Assembly (NCBI GenBank): GCA_963837755.1
Contig: CAWIOP010000004.1
Coordinates: 620,001-684,000, forward strand
Direction: 5' to 3'
Source of the DNA: JADGHX01 sp963837755
GTDB lineage: Bacteria; Pseudomonadota; Gammaproteobacteria; Steroidobacterales; Steroidobacteraceae
Length of the DNA stretch: 64,000 nt
How positions within the stretch are numbered: position 1 is the first letter of the stretch; each line of letters begins with the position of its first letter. Below the pieces are notes generated by a model that saw nothing but the letters and a program-made list of their open reading frames with translations, did no database searches and was not told where the DNA came from. Positions 7,833-15,580 of the stretch are shown in pieces. A program made the position numbers and the translations under genes.

Positions 7833-8234
7833 TCAGCGCGCGTGCGAGTGCTGCGCGTACTTCGTATCGATGCCACAGATATGTGCGCTGAGCCACATTT
7901 TGAAAAAGATGAACAGATCGGCCGGAAGCGCTCGGCTGCTTCGAAACGCCTGCTGGAAGCTCGCCAGCTTTTCCAGAAGCTGCTTGTGCACGCCCTTGTG
8001 CGTGCGCAGCCCCGGGAAAGCGATTCGCTCCATAAATGCCTCCTCGTCGGAGAAATGCTTCTCCGTGTAGACGACAAGATCATCGAGCGCTCGCGCCAGC
8101 GCTTGGGGCGGCGCTGCCTCCTCGTTCAGCGTGTGGAGCTTGTTCATGTACGAGATGAGGACCTGGTGCTCCTCGTCCATCTGAGGAATCTGCAGACCGA
8201 GCTTCGCCGGGTCCCACTGGAAGAAGTTACTCAT
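7833..8234 (-). CDS. Bacteriohemerythrin (O2-binding di-iron protein)
   Basis: 133 residues starting 'MSNFFQWDPAKLGLQIPQMD'; the ATG at 8234 is chosen because family members start just before this W-rich segment. It holds the di-iron ligand pattern of hemerythrins: H in 'MDEEHQVLI', HxxxE in 'KHFSDEEAFME', HxxxH in 'THKGVHKQLL' and H....D in 'LSAHICGIDTKY'. Bacteriohemerythrins bind O2 reversibly and serve in O2 delivery or sensing, often in motile or microaerobic bacteria. It is convergent with the desaturase and adds to the oxygen theme of this cluster. Confidence 0.9.
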   Translation of the reverse strand: MSNFFQWDPAKLGLQIPQMDEEHQVLISYMNKLHTLNEEAAPPQALARALDDLVVYTEKHFSDEEAFMERIAFPGLRTHKGVHKQLLEKLASFQQAFRSSRALPADLFIFFKMWLSAHICGIDTKYAQHSHAR

Positions 8235-8485
8235 GTTGCTACTCGCTGCATCAGTCGCCAATCCATGCCCGACCCGCGGGCATGCCTGCACGCATCGTCG
8301 GTAGGCTAGATGTCTCGGCAGTGCGCGCGGTAACTTGAGGCGGATGTCGTGGGTGGGCAAGGAAGATGTGCTCGCCGTCTTGGCGGACGGCAGCACGCCC
8401 GGCCAGGCACGGCACCGCGGAGTTCTGCGAACCGTGCGCGGCACTGTTTCTGACTGCCGGCATCGCGGACGCGCAGTCGCCCGGC

Positions 8486-8680
8486 GACATTGCACGACGC
8501 AATATGCAATTCGACGCATGCTACCCAGCGCGCGAACTTCTTCGATCGAAGAAGCCCGAGCGAGCAGTGGGTGTAGGGAATGACCCCATCGCCGTCGAGC
8601 TTGACCGAGTCCCTCGTGAGCGCGCTCGACAAGCGAGGTATCGGCATGACGCTCGACAAGAAACGGGTATCGAATCCGCG
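8486..8680 (-). pseudogene. Remnant of a DNA/RNA non-specific endonuclease gene
   Basis: The minus-strand frame carries 'RGFDTRFLSSVMPIPRL', 'DSVKLDGDGVIPYTHCS' and 'RSKKFARWVACVELHI', a string typical of the N-terminal part of DNA/RNA non-specific endonucleases (the 'LPYTHFSL...RSRRFARWVA' block). The catalytic DRGH-containing part is missing, and the flanking frame turns into Arg/Pro-rich sequence. About 65 codons remain, so it is a non-functional fragment. Confidence 0.45.
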
Positions 8681-8990
8681 GCGTGACACCGCTTCGGGGT
8701 CAACCGAGATGAGCGGCGCCGCGACGTCCGTGGCAAGTGTGATGTCCAGGTTTTCGAATACCGATGAGGCGTAGCACGTCAGCGCGTGCTCGCGAGGTCC
8801 GGCGCGCTGAGTCTCCTGCGGCACGCCGGCAGCGCGGGGCCGTCCCGATATGTCGCGCGATCGGGTTGCCATCATTCCTTGGTGTTCCAGCGAGCGCTTT
8901 CAAAAGCCACAAACTCGCAAGGGTACAAAATGGGGTAGATCGGGCGCGGCGGTGGGCAGAATCATTTTAAATCAAGTGTTTACCGGCGCA

Positions 8991-9013
8991 TTCGAATCCC
9001 ACCCTCTCCGCCA
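8991..9013 (+). other. tRNA-Ser 3' end fragment, candidate att site
   Basis: The 23 bases from the T-loop TTCGAAT to CTCTCCGCCA match the 3' end of bacterial tRNA-Ser: T-loop, 3' T-stem strand CCCAC, acceptor strand CCTCTCC, discriminator G and CCA. Upstream sequence does not pair with CCCAC and no tRNA body is present, so this is only the 3' end. Such duplicated tRNA ends are left by integrases that recombine into tRNA genes. It lies at the edge of the metal island, but no integrase is visible nearby. Confidence 0.6.
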
Positions 9014-9651
9014 TGACTTTTTGTCAATAAAAACAATAAGTTACGATCAATTAACCTACCATCCGATCTAGCACTTCTCAACCTCCATTGTCTGCCAGCA
9101 TCGTCCACTCAGTTCCGTTGTGTTCCACGAGTTTTTTGCAGGTATTTTAACGTCCGCGGAGGTCCACTGAGGACCACGCCCTGCCATGGATGTCCACGGA
9201 CAGCCGCGCCAAATTGGGAGGTAGTTGGGGGTACGGAAGCGTCGGGCTGATAATTTTATTGAGGCTCCGAATCGTCGCCTGTCTCCGCAAAAAAAGGCCG
9301 CTCACACACAAGCAGCGGCGAGCGAGTATTCGTGATGCAGCCCACCAAGGACTGATTCGGCCCGCACAGCGTACGATTCGCCGCGACGATGTCGCGAAGA
9401 CGGCGCTGGGAAGAGCGCCAGCTGGCGCCATAGGGTTTTAGGCTTTGACCGACCGGTTCGATCGCACCGAGAGCCGCAGCCACCTGACGATCTCACAGAT
9501 CAATACCGTCAGGATCTCAGTCAGGCGTCCTTGCTGCGTTCTTCGTCATTCGAATGACTCCTATTGATGCCACACTATGTCCATAACGTGAACGAAAACA
9601 CCAATCGTTGCACACACGGCGACGCTGCGCATCGGGAGGTTTCGAAGTTGA

Positions 9652-11643
9652 TCAGGGCTGCGCGAGCCTGGCTCGAGCAGCGGGTTCGGCGGATGTGGTT
9701 CCGTGATTCGCAGTACCGATCGGGAGGAGTCTCGCGGAATTCAGTATGAATACCAACTCAGACGCCACATGGATGAACGCGGCCAGTAACGGGTTCAGGA
9801 AACCGAAGGCCGCCAATCCGACACCGCAGACGTCCACCACGATCGTTCCGGCGAAGTTCTGCCAGATGATGGTCCGGGTGCGGCGGGCGATGGCGAGCGT
9901 CTCGGAGAACTTCAGGAGATCATTCCCGAGCAGAACCACGTCGGCGCTCTCGCGTGCCACATCGGTACCGGAGCCCATGGCGATGCCCACGTCTGCCGCG
10001 GCCAGGGCCGGCGCATCATTGATGCCATCGCCGACCATTGCGACCGTGCGGCCGCTCATTGAGAGGGCCTTGATGCGGGTGAGCTTGTCTTCCGGCAACA
10101 GGTCGGCGGCCACCTCGTCGAGCTGCAAGTGCCGAGCGACGGCATTGGCGACCGCCTCGGCATCCCCCGTCAACAGGATGGTCTCGATACCCATGCGGCG
10201 AATCGAGGCGATGGCGGGTGCGGCCTCAGGCCGCACCGTATCCGCGATGGCGATCGCGCCGAGCAGCGTCCCGTTGCGGGCCACGAATACCTCGGACGTT
10301 CCTGGGTGCCCCGTGAGCAGATCTCCGGCTATCGCAATGCCGTGGTCCCGCATCAGAGCCTGGTTGCCCACCAGCACGACATCGCCGCCAAGCGTCGCGT
10401 TGATGCCGCGACCGGGCGTGTATTCGAAGCGCTCGGGCTCGGTGAGCGGACGACCGTGCTTGCGCGCGTGGGCGACGAGGGTCTTGCCGAGAGGATGTTC
10501 GGAGCGTAGCTCGGCGGATGCGGCCGTCTCCAGCACGTCTTCGAGTGTCGCGCCGGGGCAGGGGAGAATGGCTTGCACGTCAGGCTCACCCAATGTGAGT
10601 GTCCCGGTTTTGTCGAACACGACGGTGTCAACCTTGCCGAGCTCTTCGAGGAACAACCCGCCCTTGATGATGGCGCCCGCCCGCGCGGCCCGTCCGATGG
10701 CCCCGAGTACGGCGAGCGGCGTGCCGGCGGCGATGCCGCACGCGCCCGCGACGATGACTACGGAAATCGTGGCGCGAATATCCCGGGTCACGAGGAACGT
10801 CAGCGCCGCCGCGGCGAGCGCAAAATAGACGAGATACCCCGCGAGCCGATCGGCCAGCCGCTGCACCGGCGCGCGGGAGCGCTCGGCCTGCTCCACCGCC
10901 TCGATGATCTTCCCGTAGCTCGTGTCGCGTCCGATGCGCTCGGCGCGGATTTCCAGCGCGCCCGATTGGTTGATGGAGCCCGCGTAGACGGCAGCACCGA
11001 CGACCTTCTCGACCGGCATCGACTCGCCCGTGAGGCGGGCCTGGTCCACGAATGAGTAACCGGCGATGATCGTGCCGTCCACCGGAATGCGACCACCGGG
11101 GTTGACCAGCACCGCATCGCCAACGACCAGAGTCTCTGCATTCACCTGCGCGATGGTGCCGCCGCGGCGCACGGCGACGGCACGAGGCAAGACATCGAGC
11201 AGATCGCGGATGGCGCGCCGGCCTCGTGCGACCGTCATGCCTTCCAGAACCTCGGCAACGAGTACGAACAGCGTGATCACCAGCGCCGTGAAGAACTCCG
11301 AGATCGCGGCAGCCGCGACGATGGCGATGGTCATCGACAACTCCATCGTCATGCGCCGGGCGACGAGGTTGTCGAACGCCTCCTTGAAAATCGGCCAGCC
11401 GCCGACCGCAATGCCCACTATCCCGATCACGCTTACGCGTGCGAACGGCTCCCACAGCTGCAACCACGCCGCCCCCGCCGCCAGCGCGACAAGAAGAATG
11501 CGCAGCGCTTCCGGCCATTCGAATGCGTGCTCGTGCCCGGGGCTGTCAGATGAAGGGACACGAGGGGAAGCGGAATCGGAGACCCGCGGGGCTGCCTCGC
11601 CGGCCGGGGTACGCTGATCGGCGGGCTCACGATGAGCTTTCAC
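9652..11643 (-). CDS. P1B-type metal-transporting ATPase with ACG transmembrane motif
   Basis: 663 residues from a GTG at 11643, chosen because AGGGA lies 9-13 nt upstream and the upstream open frame only shadows the repressor gene. P-type landmarks: actuator 'TGES' (about 205-208), phosphorylation site DKTGTLT (D344), 'SEHPLGKT', 'LLTGDAEA', 'MVGDGINDAPAL', and C-terminal 'HVASELVFILNSARLLP'. The metal-site helix before the phosphorylation domain reads 'AGACGIAAGTPLA' (residues 299-311), so the usual CPC/SPC/CPH is replaced by ACG. The N-terminus has an HEH cluster but no HMA domain. It exports a metal ion across the inner membrane; the ion is uncertain. It lies 16 bp downstream of a repressor with an Ni/Co-type ligand set. 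Confidence 0.85.
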   Translation of the reverse strand: MKAHREPADQRTPAGEAAPRVSDSASPRVPSSDSPGHEHAFEWPEALRILLVALAAGAAWLQLWEPFARVSVIGIVGIAVGGWPIFKEAFDNLVARRMTMELSMTIAIVAAAAISEFFTALVITLFVLVAEVLEGMTVARGRRAIRDLLDVLPRAVAVRRGGTIAQVNAETLVVGDAVLVNPGGRIPVDGTIIAGYSFVDQARLTGESMPVEKVVGAAVYAGSINQSGALEIRAERIGRDTSYGKIIEAVEQAERSRAPVQRLADRLAGYLVYFALAAAALTFLVTRDIRATISVVIVAGACGIAAGTPLAVLGAIGRAARAGAIIKGGLFLEELGKVDTVVFDKTGTLTLGEPDVQAILPCPGATLEDVLETAASAELRSEHPLGKTLVAHARKHGRPLTEPERFEYTPGRGINATLGGDVVLVGNQALMRDHGIAIAGDLLTGHPGTSEVFVARNGTLLGAIAIADTVRPEAAPAIASIRRMGIETILLTGDAEAVANAVARHLQLDEVAADLLPEDKLTRIKALSMSGRTVAMVGDGINDAPALAAADVGIAMGSGTDVARESADVVLLGNDLLKFSETLAIARRTRTIIWQNFAGTIVVDVCGVGLAAFGFLNPLLAAFIHVASELVFILNSARLLPIGTANHGTTSAEPAARARLAQP

Positions 11644-11659
11644 AGGGAGGTTCCCTGAT

Positions 11660-11896
11660 TCATTTGAGATAGACGTGGATGACGTCGATGAGCTCAGCGG
11701 CGCCCTTCTGGCGTGCGGCATGCGTTTTGACGGCAGGATTGGCGACATGCGTGTGAATGTGCCCTTCGATGACCTGGGCCATCAGGCCATTGACAGCTCC
11801 ACGCACCGCGGCTATCTGATGCAGGACCTCCGTGCAGCCCTTCTCTGCCTTCAGCGCGCGCTCAAGCGCTTCGATCTGACCGCGGATGCGACGCAC
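11660..11896 (-). CDS. Metal-sensing repressor, RcnR/FrmR/CsoR family (5' end altered)
   Basis: 78 residues from the GTG at 11896. 'RRIRGQIEALERALKAEKGCTEVLHQIAAVRGAVNGL' (split here for naming only) is the all-helical DUF156 fold of copper, nickel/cobalt and formaldehyde repressors. Relative to FrmR the ligand positions read Cys35, His60 and His64 (KGC, EGHIHTH), the RcnR-like C-H-H set rather than FrmR C-H-E or CsoR C-H-C. Homologs begin 12-18 residues earlier. The frame stays open upstream ('ILKTKLLGRV') but has no ATG/GTG/TTG before it runs into the copD stub, so the native start was probably lost in a deletion. Expression may rely on translation of the stub. Confidence 0.75.
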   Translation of the reverse strand: MRRIRGQIEALERALKAEKGCTEVLHQIAAVRGAVNGLMAQVIEGHIHTHVANPAVKTHAARQKGAAELIDVIHVYLK

Positions 11897-11916
11897 TCGG
11901 CCCAGAAGCTTGGTTT

Positions 11917-12042
11917 TCAGGATCCTGTCTCCGATACGGACAGCAGGTGGCCGAAGAGGGCGAGGAACATCGCCATCCCGGCCGCCTGAAACAGCGCGAC
12001 GAAACTGAGCGCGCGCAGCGCGGCCGACAGCCCGTCAACCAT
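11917..12042 (-). pseudogene. copD: copD 5' stub (copper resistance protein D)
   Basis: 41 codons from ATG 12042: 'MVDGLSAALRALSFVALFQ', then 'AAGMAMFLALFGHLLSVSE', then a stop at 11917. This is the first transmembrane segment of the CopD family, an inner-membrane copper-uptake protein of about 300 residues. The gene follows copC by 17 bp, the usual order, but ends where the repressor coding sequence starts, so some 250 codons are missing. The junction looks like a deletion fusing copD to the repressor gene. Confidence 0.65.
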
Positions 12043-12059
12043 GATGGCGGCTCTCCGGC

Positions 12060-12461
12060 TCAGTGCATGTGATCGTGATCGTGGTCCGGCGTCTTGCCGG
12101 CGGCGGGCACCGCGGTCGGATCGATCGTGAAATGCAGCTTGCCGGACATGATGTGGTTGTCATCGCTGACCACGCGCCAGTTGACGACGTACTTGCCCGG
12201 TGCAAGCTTCGGCGCAGGAACCGTCACCTGTTCCGCCGGGGTGCTCGGCAGCGGCGCGAGCTTCTGTGCGGCCTCACCTTCCTTCTGAACCGTGAGGGCG
12301 GTAACGCGGGCCGATTCGGAGAACGTCAGGACGATGTTCGTCGGAGCCGCCGTGACGACGCTGCCCTCTGCCGGGGCGGATTGCTTCAGATGCGTATGAG
12401 CCTGCGCGGCCGCGGCAAGCGCCAATACACCGGCCCCAACCAGCCATTTCGATTTCTTCAT
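12060..12461 (-). CDS. copC: CopC periplasmic copper-binding protein
   Basis: 133 residues from ATG 12461 with GGAG 6 nt upstream. The signal peptide (residues 1 to about 20, ending 'AAQAHTHL') exposes the N-terminal histidines that bind Cu(II) in CopC. The beta-barrel core has 'HLKQSAPAEGSVV', 'LTFSESARVTALTV', 'GKYVVNWRVVSDDNHIMSG' with the copper-site D and H, and a His-rich tail 'DHDHDHMH'. Methionine-rich Cu(I) segments are absent. It would chaperone copper in the periplasm for CopD, but copD beside it is broken. Confidence 0.9.
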   Translation of the reverse strand: MKKSKWLVGAGVLALAAAAQAHTHLKQSAPAEGSVVTAAPTNIVLTFSESARVTALTVQKEGEAAQKLAPLPSTPAEQVTVPAPKLAPGKYVVNWRVVSDDNHIMSGKLHFTIDPTAVPAAGKTPDHDHDHMH

Positions 12462-12489
12462 TGCGATCTCCAGATGGAATAACCGAGCC

Positions 12490-12814
12490 TCAAGAGCGAA
12501 CACTTCAGAACCAGACACGTAGCCCCACACCGGAATGCCGTATTTCGCGACGAGAGCTGCCGCGATGTCGTCTTGTGTGGAAAGCGGGTTGCTGGCGCAC
12601 AGCCGAATCTGTGCGCCGCCCGCCGCCAGCGTGAGCATGAGATTGGCGGTCTCCGCCGTCACGTGCAAACACGCCGAGATTCGCACACCGGCCAGGGCCG
12701 TTCACGCTCGAACCGGCGGGCGATGCCTTTGAGGGCGGGCATCTGCGCTGCCGCCCACGCGATCCTGGAAGCTCCGGCTGCCGCGGCGGCAAGATTCTTC
12801 ACCCTCTGTTCCAT
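12490..12814 (-). pseudogene. ahcY: ahcY N-terminal remnant (S-adenosylhomocysteine hydrolase), frameshifted
   Basis: From ATG 12814 the frame reads 'RIAWAAAQMPALKGIARRFERERPWP', then shifts one base near 12685 into 'VRISACLHVTAETANLML', 'AQIRLCASNPLSTQDDIAAAL' and 'KYGIPVWG'. This matches the start of S-adenosylhomocysteine hydrolase (WA...MP.L..I..RF...P and the CNP-STQDD block). Only about 105 of 420 residues remain; the NAD domain is missing. The gene starts 8 bp past the methionine adenosyltransferase stop, a natural pairing for methyl-cycle enzymes. Confidence 0.7.
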
Positions 12815-12821
12815 GGCTGCC

Positions 12822-14024
12822 TCACCACAACTGAAGGGTGTCGTCGATGGCGTCACGCCAGACCGAATCGATCGTGGCGAACGTCGCCCGCGCGACGCTC
12901 GTGATGCGCGGCGTCAGTGCCGCAAGTTGCATCGGCTCCTCGAGTCGCACTTTGAGTTCGAACAATGAGGGGTCCGTGATCGGGTCACCGATCCGGCTCA
13001 AGAGATGGCAATACGCGTCCTGGACCTCCGGCACGTCGGCGACGACGGCCTGCGCGACGCGGTTGGCCATCACGTTGTAGAGCTTGCCGACGTGCGTGAT
13101 GGGATTCTTGCCCGCGGCCGCTTCGAGACTCATGGGCCGGTAGGGCGTGATGAGGCCGTTCACGCGGTTGCCGCGGCCAACCTGGCCATCGTCACCCGCT
13201 TCGGCCGAAAGTCCGGTCACCGTGAGGTACACGCTCTCGGGCGTCTCCCCATCTGCCGCATTGACGAAAACGCTCAGTGGCGCGTCGGTCACCGTCCGCG
13301 CCGCCTCCAGGGCCAGCAGTCCGACGTGCTGTTTCTTTGCGCCATAGTCTGCGAGATCGATGACGTGCCGACCGACGACGGCGCACGCGACCGTCAGTTC
13401 CAACTGCCGCTCACGGCGCGTGCCCATCACCTTGATGTCTTCGCCGATCGATGGGTATGCGGATCTCACTTCCGGTGCGTTCAGCGTGCGTGCCACGGTG
13501 AGCACAGTCGTCTCGAGCGCATCAAGAGGCGCGAAGCCAACGCCGAATGAAGTGTCATTGGCGAGCGGTCTGCGGAAGGCTCCTCCGCCGTCAAACAGCG
13601 TGGCAAGATCGGCTGATGTGGGTCGAACGTGCGGCACGATACGCACGTGCTCGCGCGGATCGAGGTGCGAGAGATTCTCCTGGAGCCACTTCCGACTGGT
13701 GGTGAGGGCAATCTCTTCCACCGGGATCTTCACGCCCTGGAATTCGCGGGTGGCGCGCCCGGCAAGGTGGATCTCGATCGGCTCGAGGACCTCACCGCCG
13801 CCGAAGGCGGCACGGGCGATTCCTCCGCACAGCAGAGCCTTGTCAACGTTGTGGTGCAGGATCCTGCCGAATCGCTCGATATAGAAGCGGGCAAGTCCCC
13901 GGCTGAACGCTTCGGCCAGCGCATCGCAGATGGTGTCCGGATGCCCCAAGCCTTTGCGCTCCACGATCTCGAAGGGCTGCGTGCCGGGCGCGGGCGCCGT
14001 CAGCGGCGAAACGTTCATGTGCAT
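12822..14024 (-). CDS. Archaeal-type methionine adenosyltransferase (SAM synthetase)
   Basis: 400 residues, the usual length of the archaeal-type MAT family (PF01941), which is unrelated at the sequence level to bacterial MetK. Features are 'FEIVERKGLGHPDTICDALAEAFS' near residue 20 (named in part), 'HHNVDKALLCGG', 'NDTSFGVGFAPL', 'DIKVMGTRRE', 'GRGNRVNGLITPYRPMS' and 'GKNPITHVGKLYN'. It makes S-adenosylmethionine from ATP and methionine in the cytosol. The ATG at 14024 is preceded by GGA 8-10 nt upstream. It was followed by an ahcY gene, now broken. An archaeal-type enzyme in a metal island points to horizontal transfer; a host metK is presumably elsewhere. Confidence 0.9.
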   Translation of the reverse strand: MHMNVSPLTAPAPGTQPFEIVERKGLGHPDTICDALAEAFSRGLARFYIERFGRILHHNVDKALLCGGIARAAFGGGEVLEPIEIHLAGRATREFQGVKIPVEEIALTTSRKWLQENLSHLDPREHVRIVPHVRPTSADLATLFDGGGAFRRPLANDTSFGVGFAPLDALETTVLTVARTLNAPEVRSAYPSIGEDIKVMGTRRERQLELTVACAVVGRHVIDLADYGAKKQHVGLLALEAARTVTDAPLSVFVNAADGETPESVYLTVTGLSAEAGDDGQVGRGNRVNGLITPYRPMSLEAAAGKNPITHVGKLYNVMANRVAQAVVADVPEVQDAYCHLLSRIGDPITDPSLFELKVRLEEPMQLAALTPRITSVARATFATIDSVWRDAIDDTLQLW

Positions 14025-14059
14025 CACCGTCTTCCGGGAGAGTGCTTGTGTCGGGGTCG

Positions 14060-14235
14060 CTAGATGGCAGCCAGCTTCTTGGCCTTGAGGGAGCGCCGAA
14101 GTAATACTCACGACCGGCCCGCTCGGACTTGAGGGCCTTGTCCACGACCATGCCGCAGATCGGGTCCTTCGCCAAGTTCTGGGTCGCGCGCGCCGGCGCT
14201 TTGAGCGAGGCTGGGTGCGGTACGACGACGGCCAA
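14060..14235 (-). pseudogene. YHS-domain protein fragment, frameshifted
   Basis: The minus-strand frame from 14235 gives 'NLAKDPICGMVVDKALKSER' then 'AGREYYFGAPS'. DPICGMxVD and the YYF element define the YHS domain, a small metal-associated module common in heavy-metal operons. A one-base shift after YYF restores 'SLKAKKLAAI' and a stop at 14060, so the C-terminus is frame-broken or the call has an indel. About 55 codons; function unlikely as it stands. Confidence 0.5.
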
Positions 14236-14299
14236 CCGCGCCGTCGATCCGGACGAGGCTCCGTTCGCTTGTGGATATCCGATGCCGGACGCTCGGGAC

Positions 14300-14504
14300 G
14301 CGTGTCAGCGGCGGCTTCCGCTTCGAAGCGCTGAGCAACGTTCTCGTGATCGGCCGTGGACTGCGCGAACTCGATCTGTTGGTCGATCGGCACCTCATGC
14401 GTTTCGACCGGCGCGGGGTTCGGTTGGGCGGCCGCGGTCGCGGAACTCACGGCCAGCGAGGCTACGGCAGCGGTCAAGGCGTGCAGGACAGGCGTGCGTC
14501 TCAT
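14300..14504 (-). pseudogene. 5' fragment of a small secreted protein
   Basis: From ATG 14504 the frame encodes a clear signal peptide ('MRRTPVLHALTAAVASLAV', cleavage after 'ATAAAQ') and a charged helical segment 'STADHENVAQRFEAEAAA'. Similar 'HE.VA.R.E.EA' helices occur in small periplasmic proteins of metal-resistance islands. After about residue 68 the frame becomes Arg/Pro-rich and overlaps the YHS fragment, so only the 5' part appears to survive. Confidence 0.4.
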
Positions 14505-14863
14505 GATCTCGATCCTCGTGTGTCGCCGCCGTTCGCGGCCGACCTCACAACGCGGATGGAGTGTGGTCGAGAGATTTCGCAAAAGAATCGCGAGGTGTGC
14601 CTCGCGGCTACGTGATTTGCGTAACGGGAGGCGCATTCGTGACGCCGAGACGATGCACGCGAGATGATTTCGAGATCATTGATCCGGACGCGGGGGCATT
14701 AGGCAAGGTGATCCGGCCCCGAGCCGGTTTGCACAATCATGCCGGACGCGTATTCTGCCCCGCGATGATTCCGCTGCGCGATGACAACCCGTCCGAACCG
14801 CGACCGATCGTGACTCTCGCGCTCCTGGCAAGCATCGGAAATCCCTTCGTCCACACCGTCCAC
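14505..14863. promoter_or_regulatory. Divergent control region with two inverted repeats
   Basis: A 359-bp gap between the divergent secreted-protein fragment and the response regulator. It contains a perfect 7-bp inverted repeat with a 4-base loop at 14589-14606 (CGCGAGG / CCTCGCG) and a 5-bp palindrome ATGAT-N6-ATCAT at about 14662-14677. Either could be an operator of the adjacent two-component system; this is inferred from position only. Confidence 0.35.
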
Positions 14864-15580
14864 ATGGCCCGCAATGTATTGATCGTGGAAGACGAGCAGG
14901 AGCTCGCCAGGATCCTCAAGCGTCATCTGGAGGATCTCTCCTGTACCGTGCAGCTCGCGTTCGCCGGGGACGTCGGCCTGCGCCTGGCGGAGTCCACCTC
15001 TTTCGATCTCATTTTGCTCGACATCATGCTACCCGGCCTGGACGGCCTCGAGGTCTGTCGCCGGCTGCGCGCGCGGCGCGTGTATACGCCGGTACTCATG
15101 CTGACGGCGCGGGCCTCGGACGTGGACAAGGTGTTGGGGCTCGAGATGGGGGCTGACGACTACCTGACGAAGCCCTTCAGCGTGAACGAGCTCATCGCGC
15201 GCGTGAAAGCGATCTTTCGCCGCGTCGATCTGTTGTCCGAGCAGGCGCGCGAGGCGCCGCAGCCCTTGCGCTTCGGCGAAGGCGCGCTCTCCATCGATCC
15301 GCGCTCGCGCGAGGTCCAGGTACGCGGCCAACCGATCCAGCTCACGCACAAGGAGTTCGATCTGCTGCTGCATTTCGCCCAGAACCCGGGCCGCGTGTAC
15401 TCGCGGGCGCAGCTGCTCGATGCCGTCTGGGGATACAGTCACGAAGGCTACGAGCACGCCATCAACTGCCACATCAACCGCCTGCGCGCGAAGATCGAGC
15501 GCGACTCGGCAAAGCCCGAGCTGCTGCAGACCGTTTGGGGCGTCGGCTACAGGTTCGCCCCCGAAGGCACCCCGCCGTGA
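14864..15580 (+). CDS. OmpR-family response regulator
   Basis: 238 residues. The receiver domain begins 'MARNVLIVEDEQELARILKR' with the acidic pair E9/D10, phosphoacceptor D53 in 'LILLDIMLPG', T81 and K103 in 'DDYLTKPF'. The C-terminal winged helix includes 'LTHKEFDLLLHFAQNPGRV', 'LLDAVWGY' and 'LLQTVWGVGYRF'. The ATG at 14864 fits the receiver start; the frame upstream is open but unconserved. It overlaps its sensor kinase by 4 bp. By position among metal-export genes it probably controls them; no signal can be read from the sequence. Confidence 0.9.
   Translation: MARNVLIVEDEQELARILKRHLEDLSCTVQLAFAGDVGLRLAESTSFDLILLDIMLPGLDGLEVCRRLRARRVYTPVLMLTARASDVDKVLGLEMGADDYLTKPFSVNELIARVKAIFRRVDLLSEQAREAPQPLRFGEGALSIDPRSREVQVRGQPIQLTHKEFDLLLHFAQNPGRVYSRAQLLDAVWGYSHEGYEHAINCHINRLRAKIERDSAKPELLQTVWGVGYRFAPEGTPP

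Larger units (their letters stand above)
8235..9651. other. Gene-poor island border
   Basis: About 1.4 kb without an intact gene. It contains the nuclease remnant (8486-8680), the tRNA-Ser 3' end (8991-9013), an AT-rich patch (about 9010-9070) and a run of related short motifs at 9151-9195 (gtccgcgg, gtccactg, gaccacg, gtccacgg) like the arm-site repeats often seen beside integrase attachment sites. Short open frames at 9147-9483 show no recognisable family. Confidence 0.4.

Noticed and set aside
9147..9483. Short open frames near the att-like site as an integrase remnant
   Set aside because: No integrase motif (R..HxxR..Y) in any frame.
14025..14636. In-frame N-terminal extension of the archaeal-type SAM synthetase with a signal peptide
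   Set aside because: The cytosolic enzyme is complete from 14024; the extension crosses the YHS fragment in a non-coding frame.
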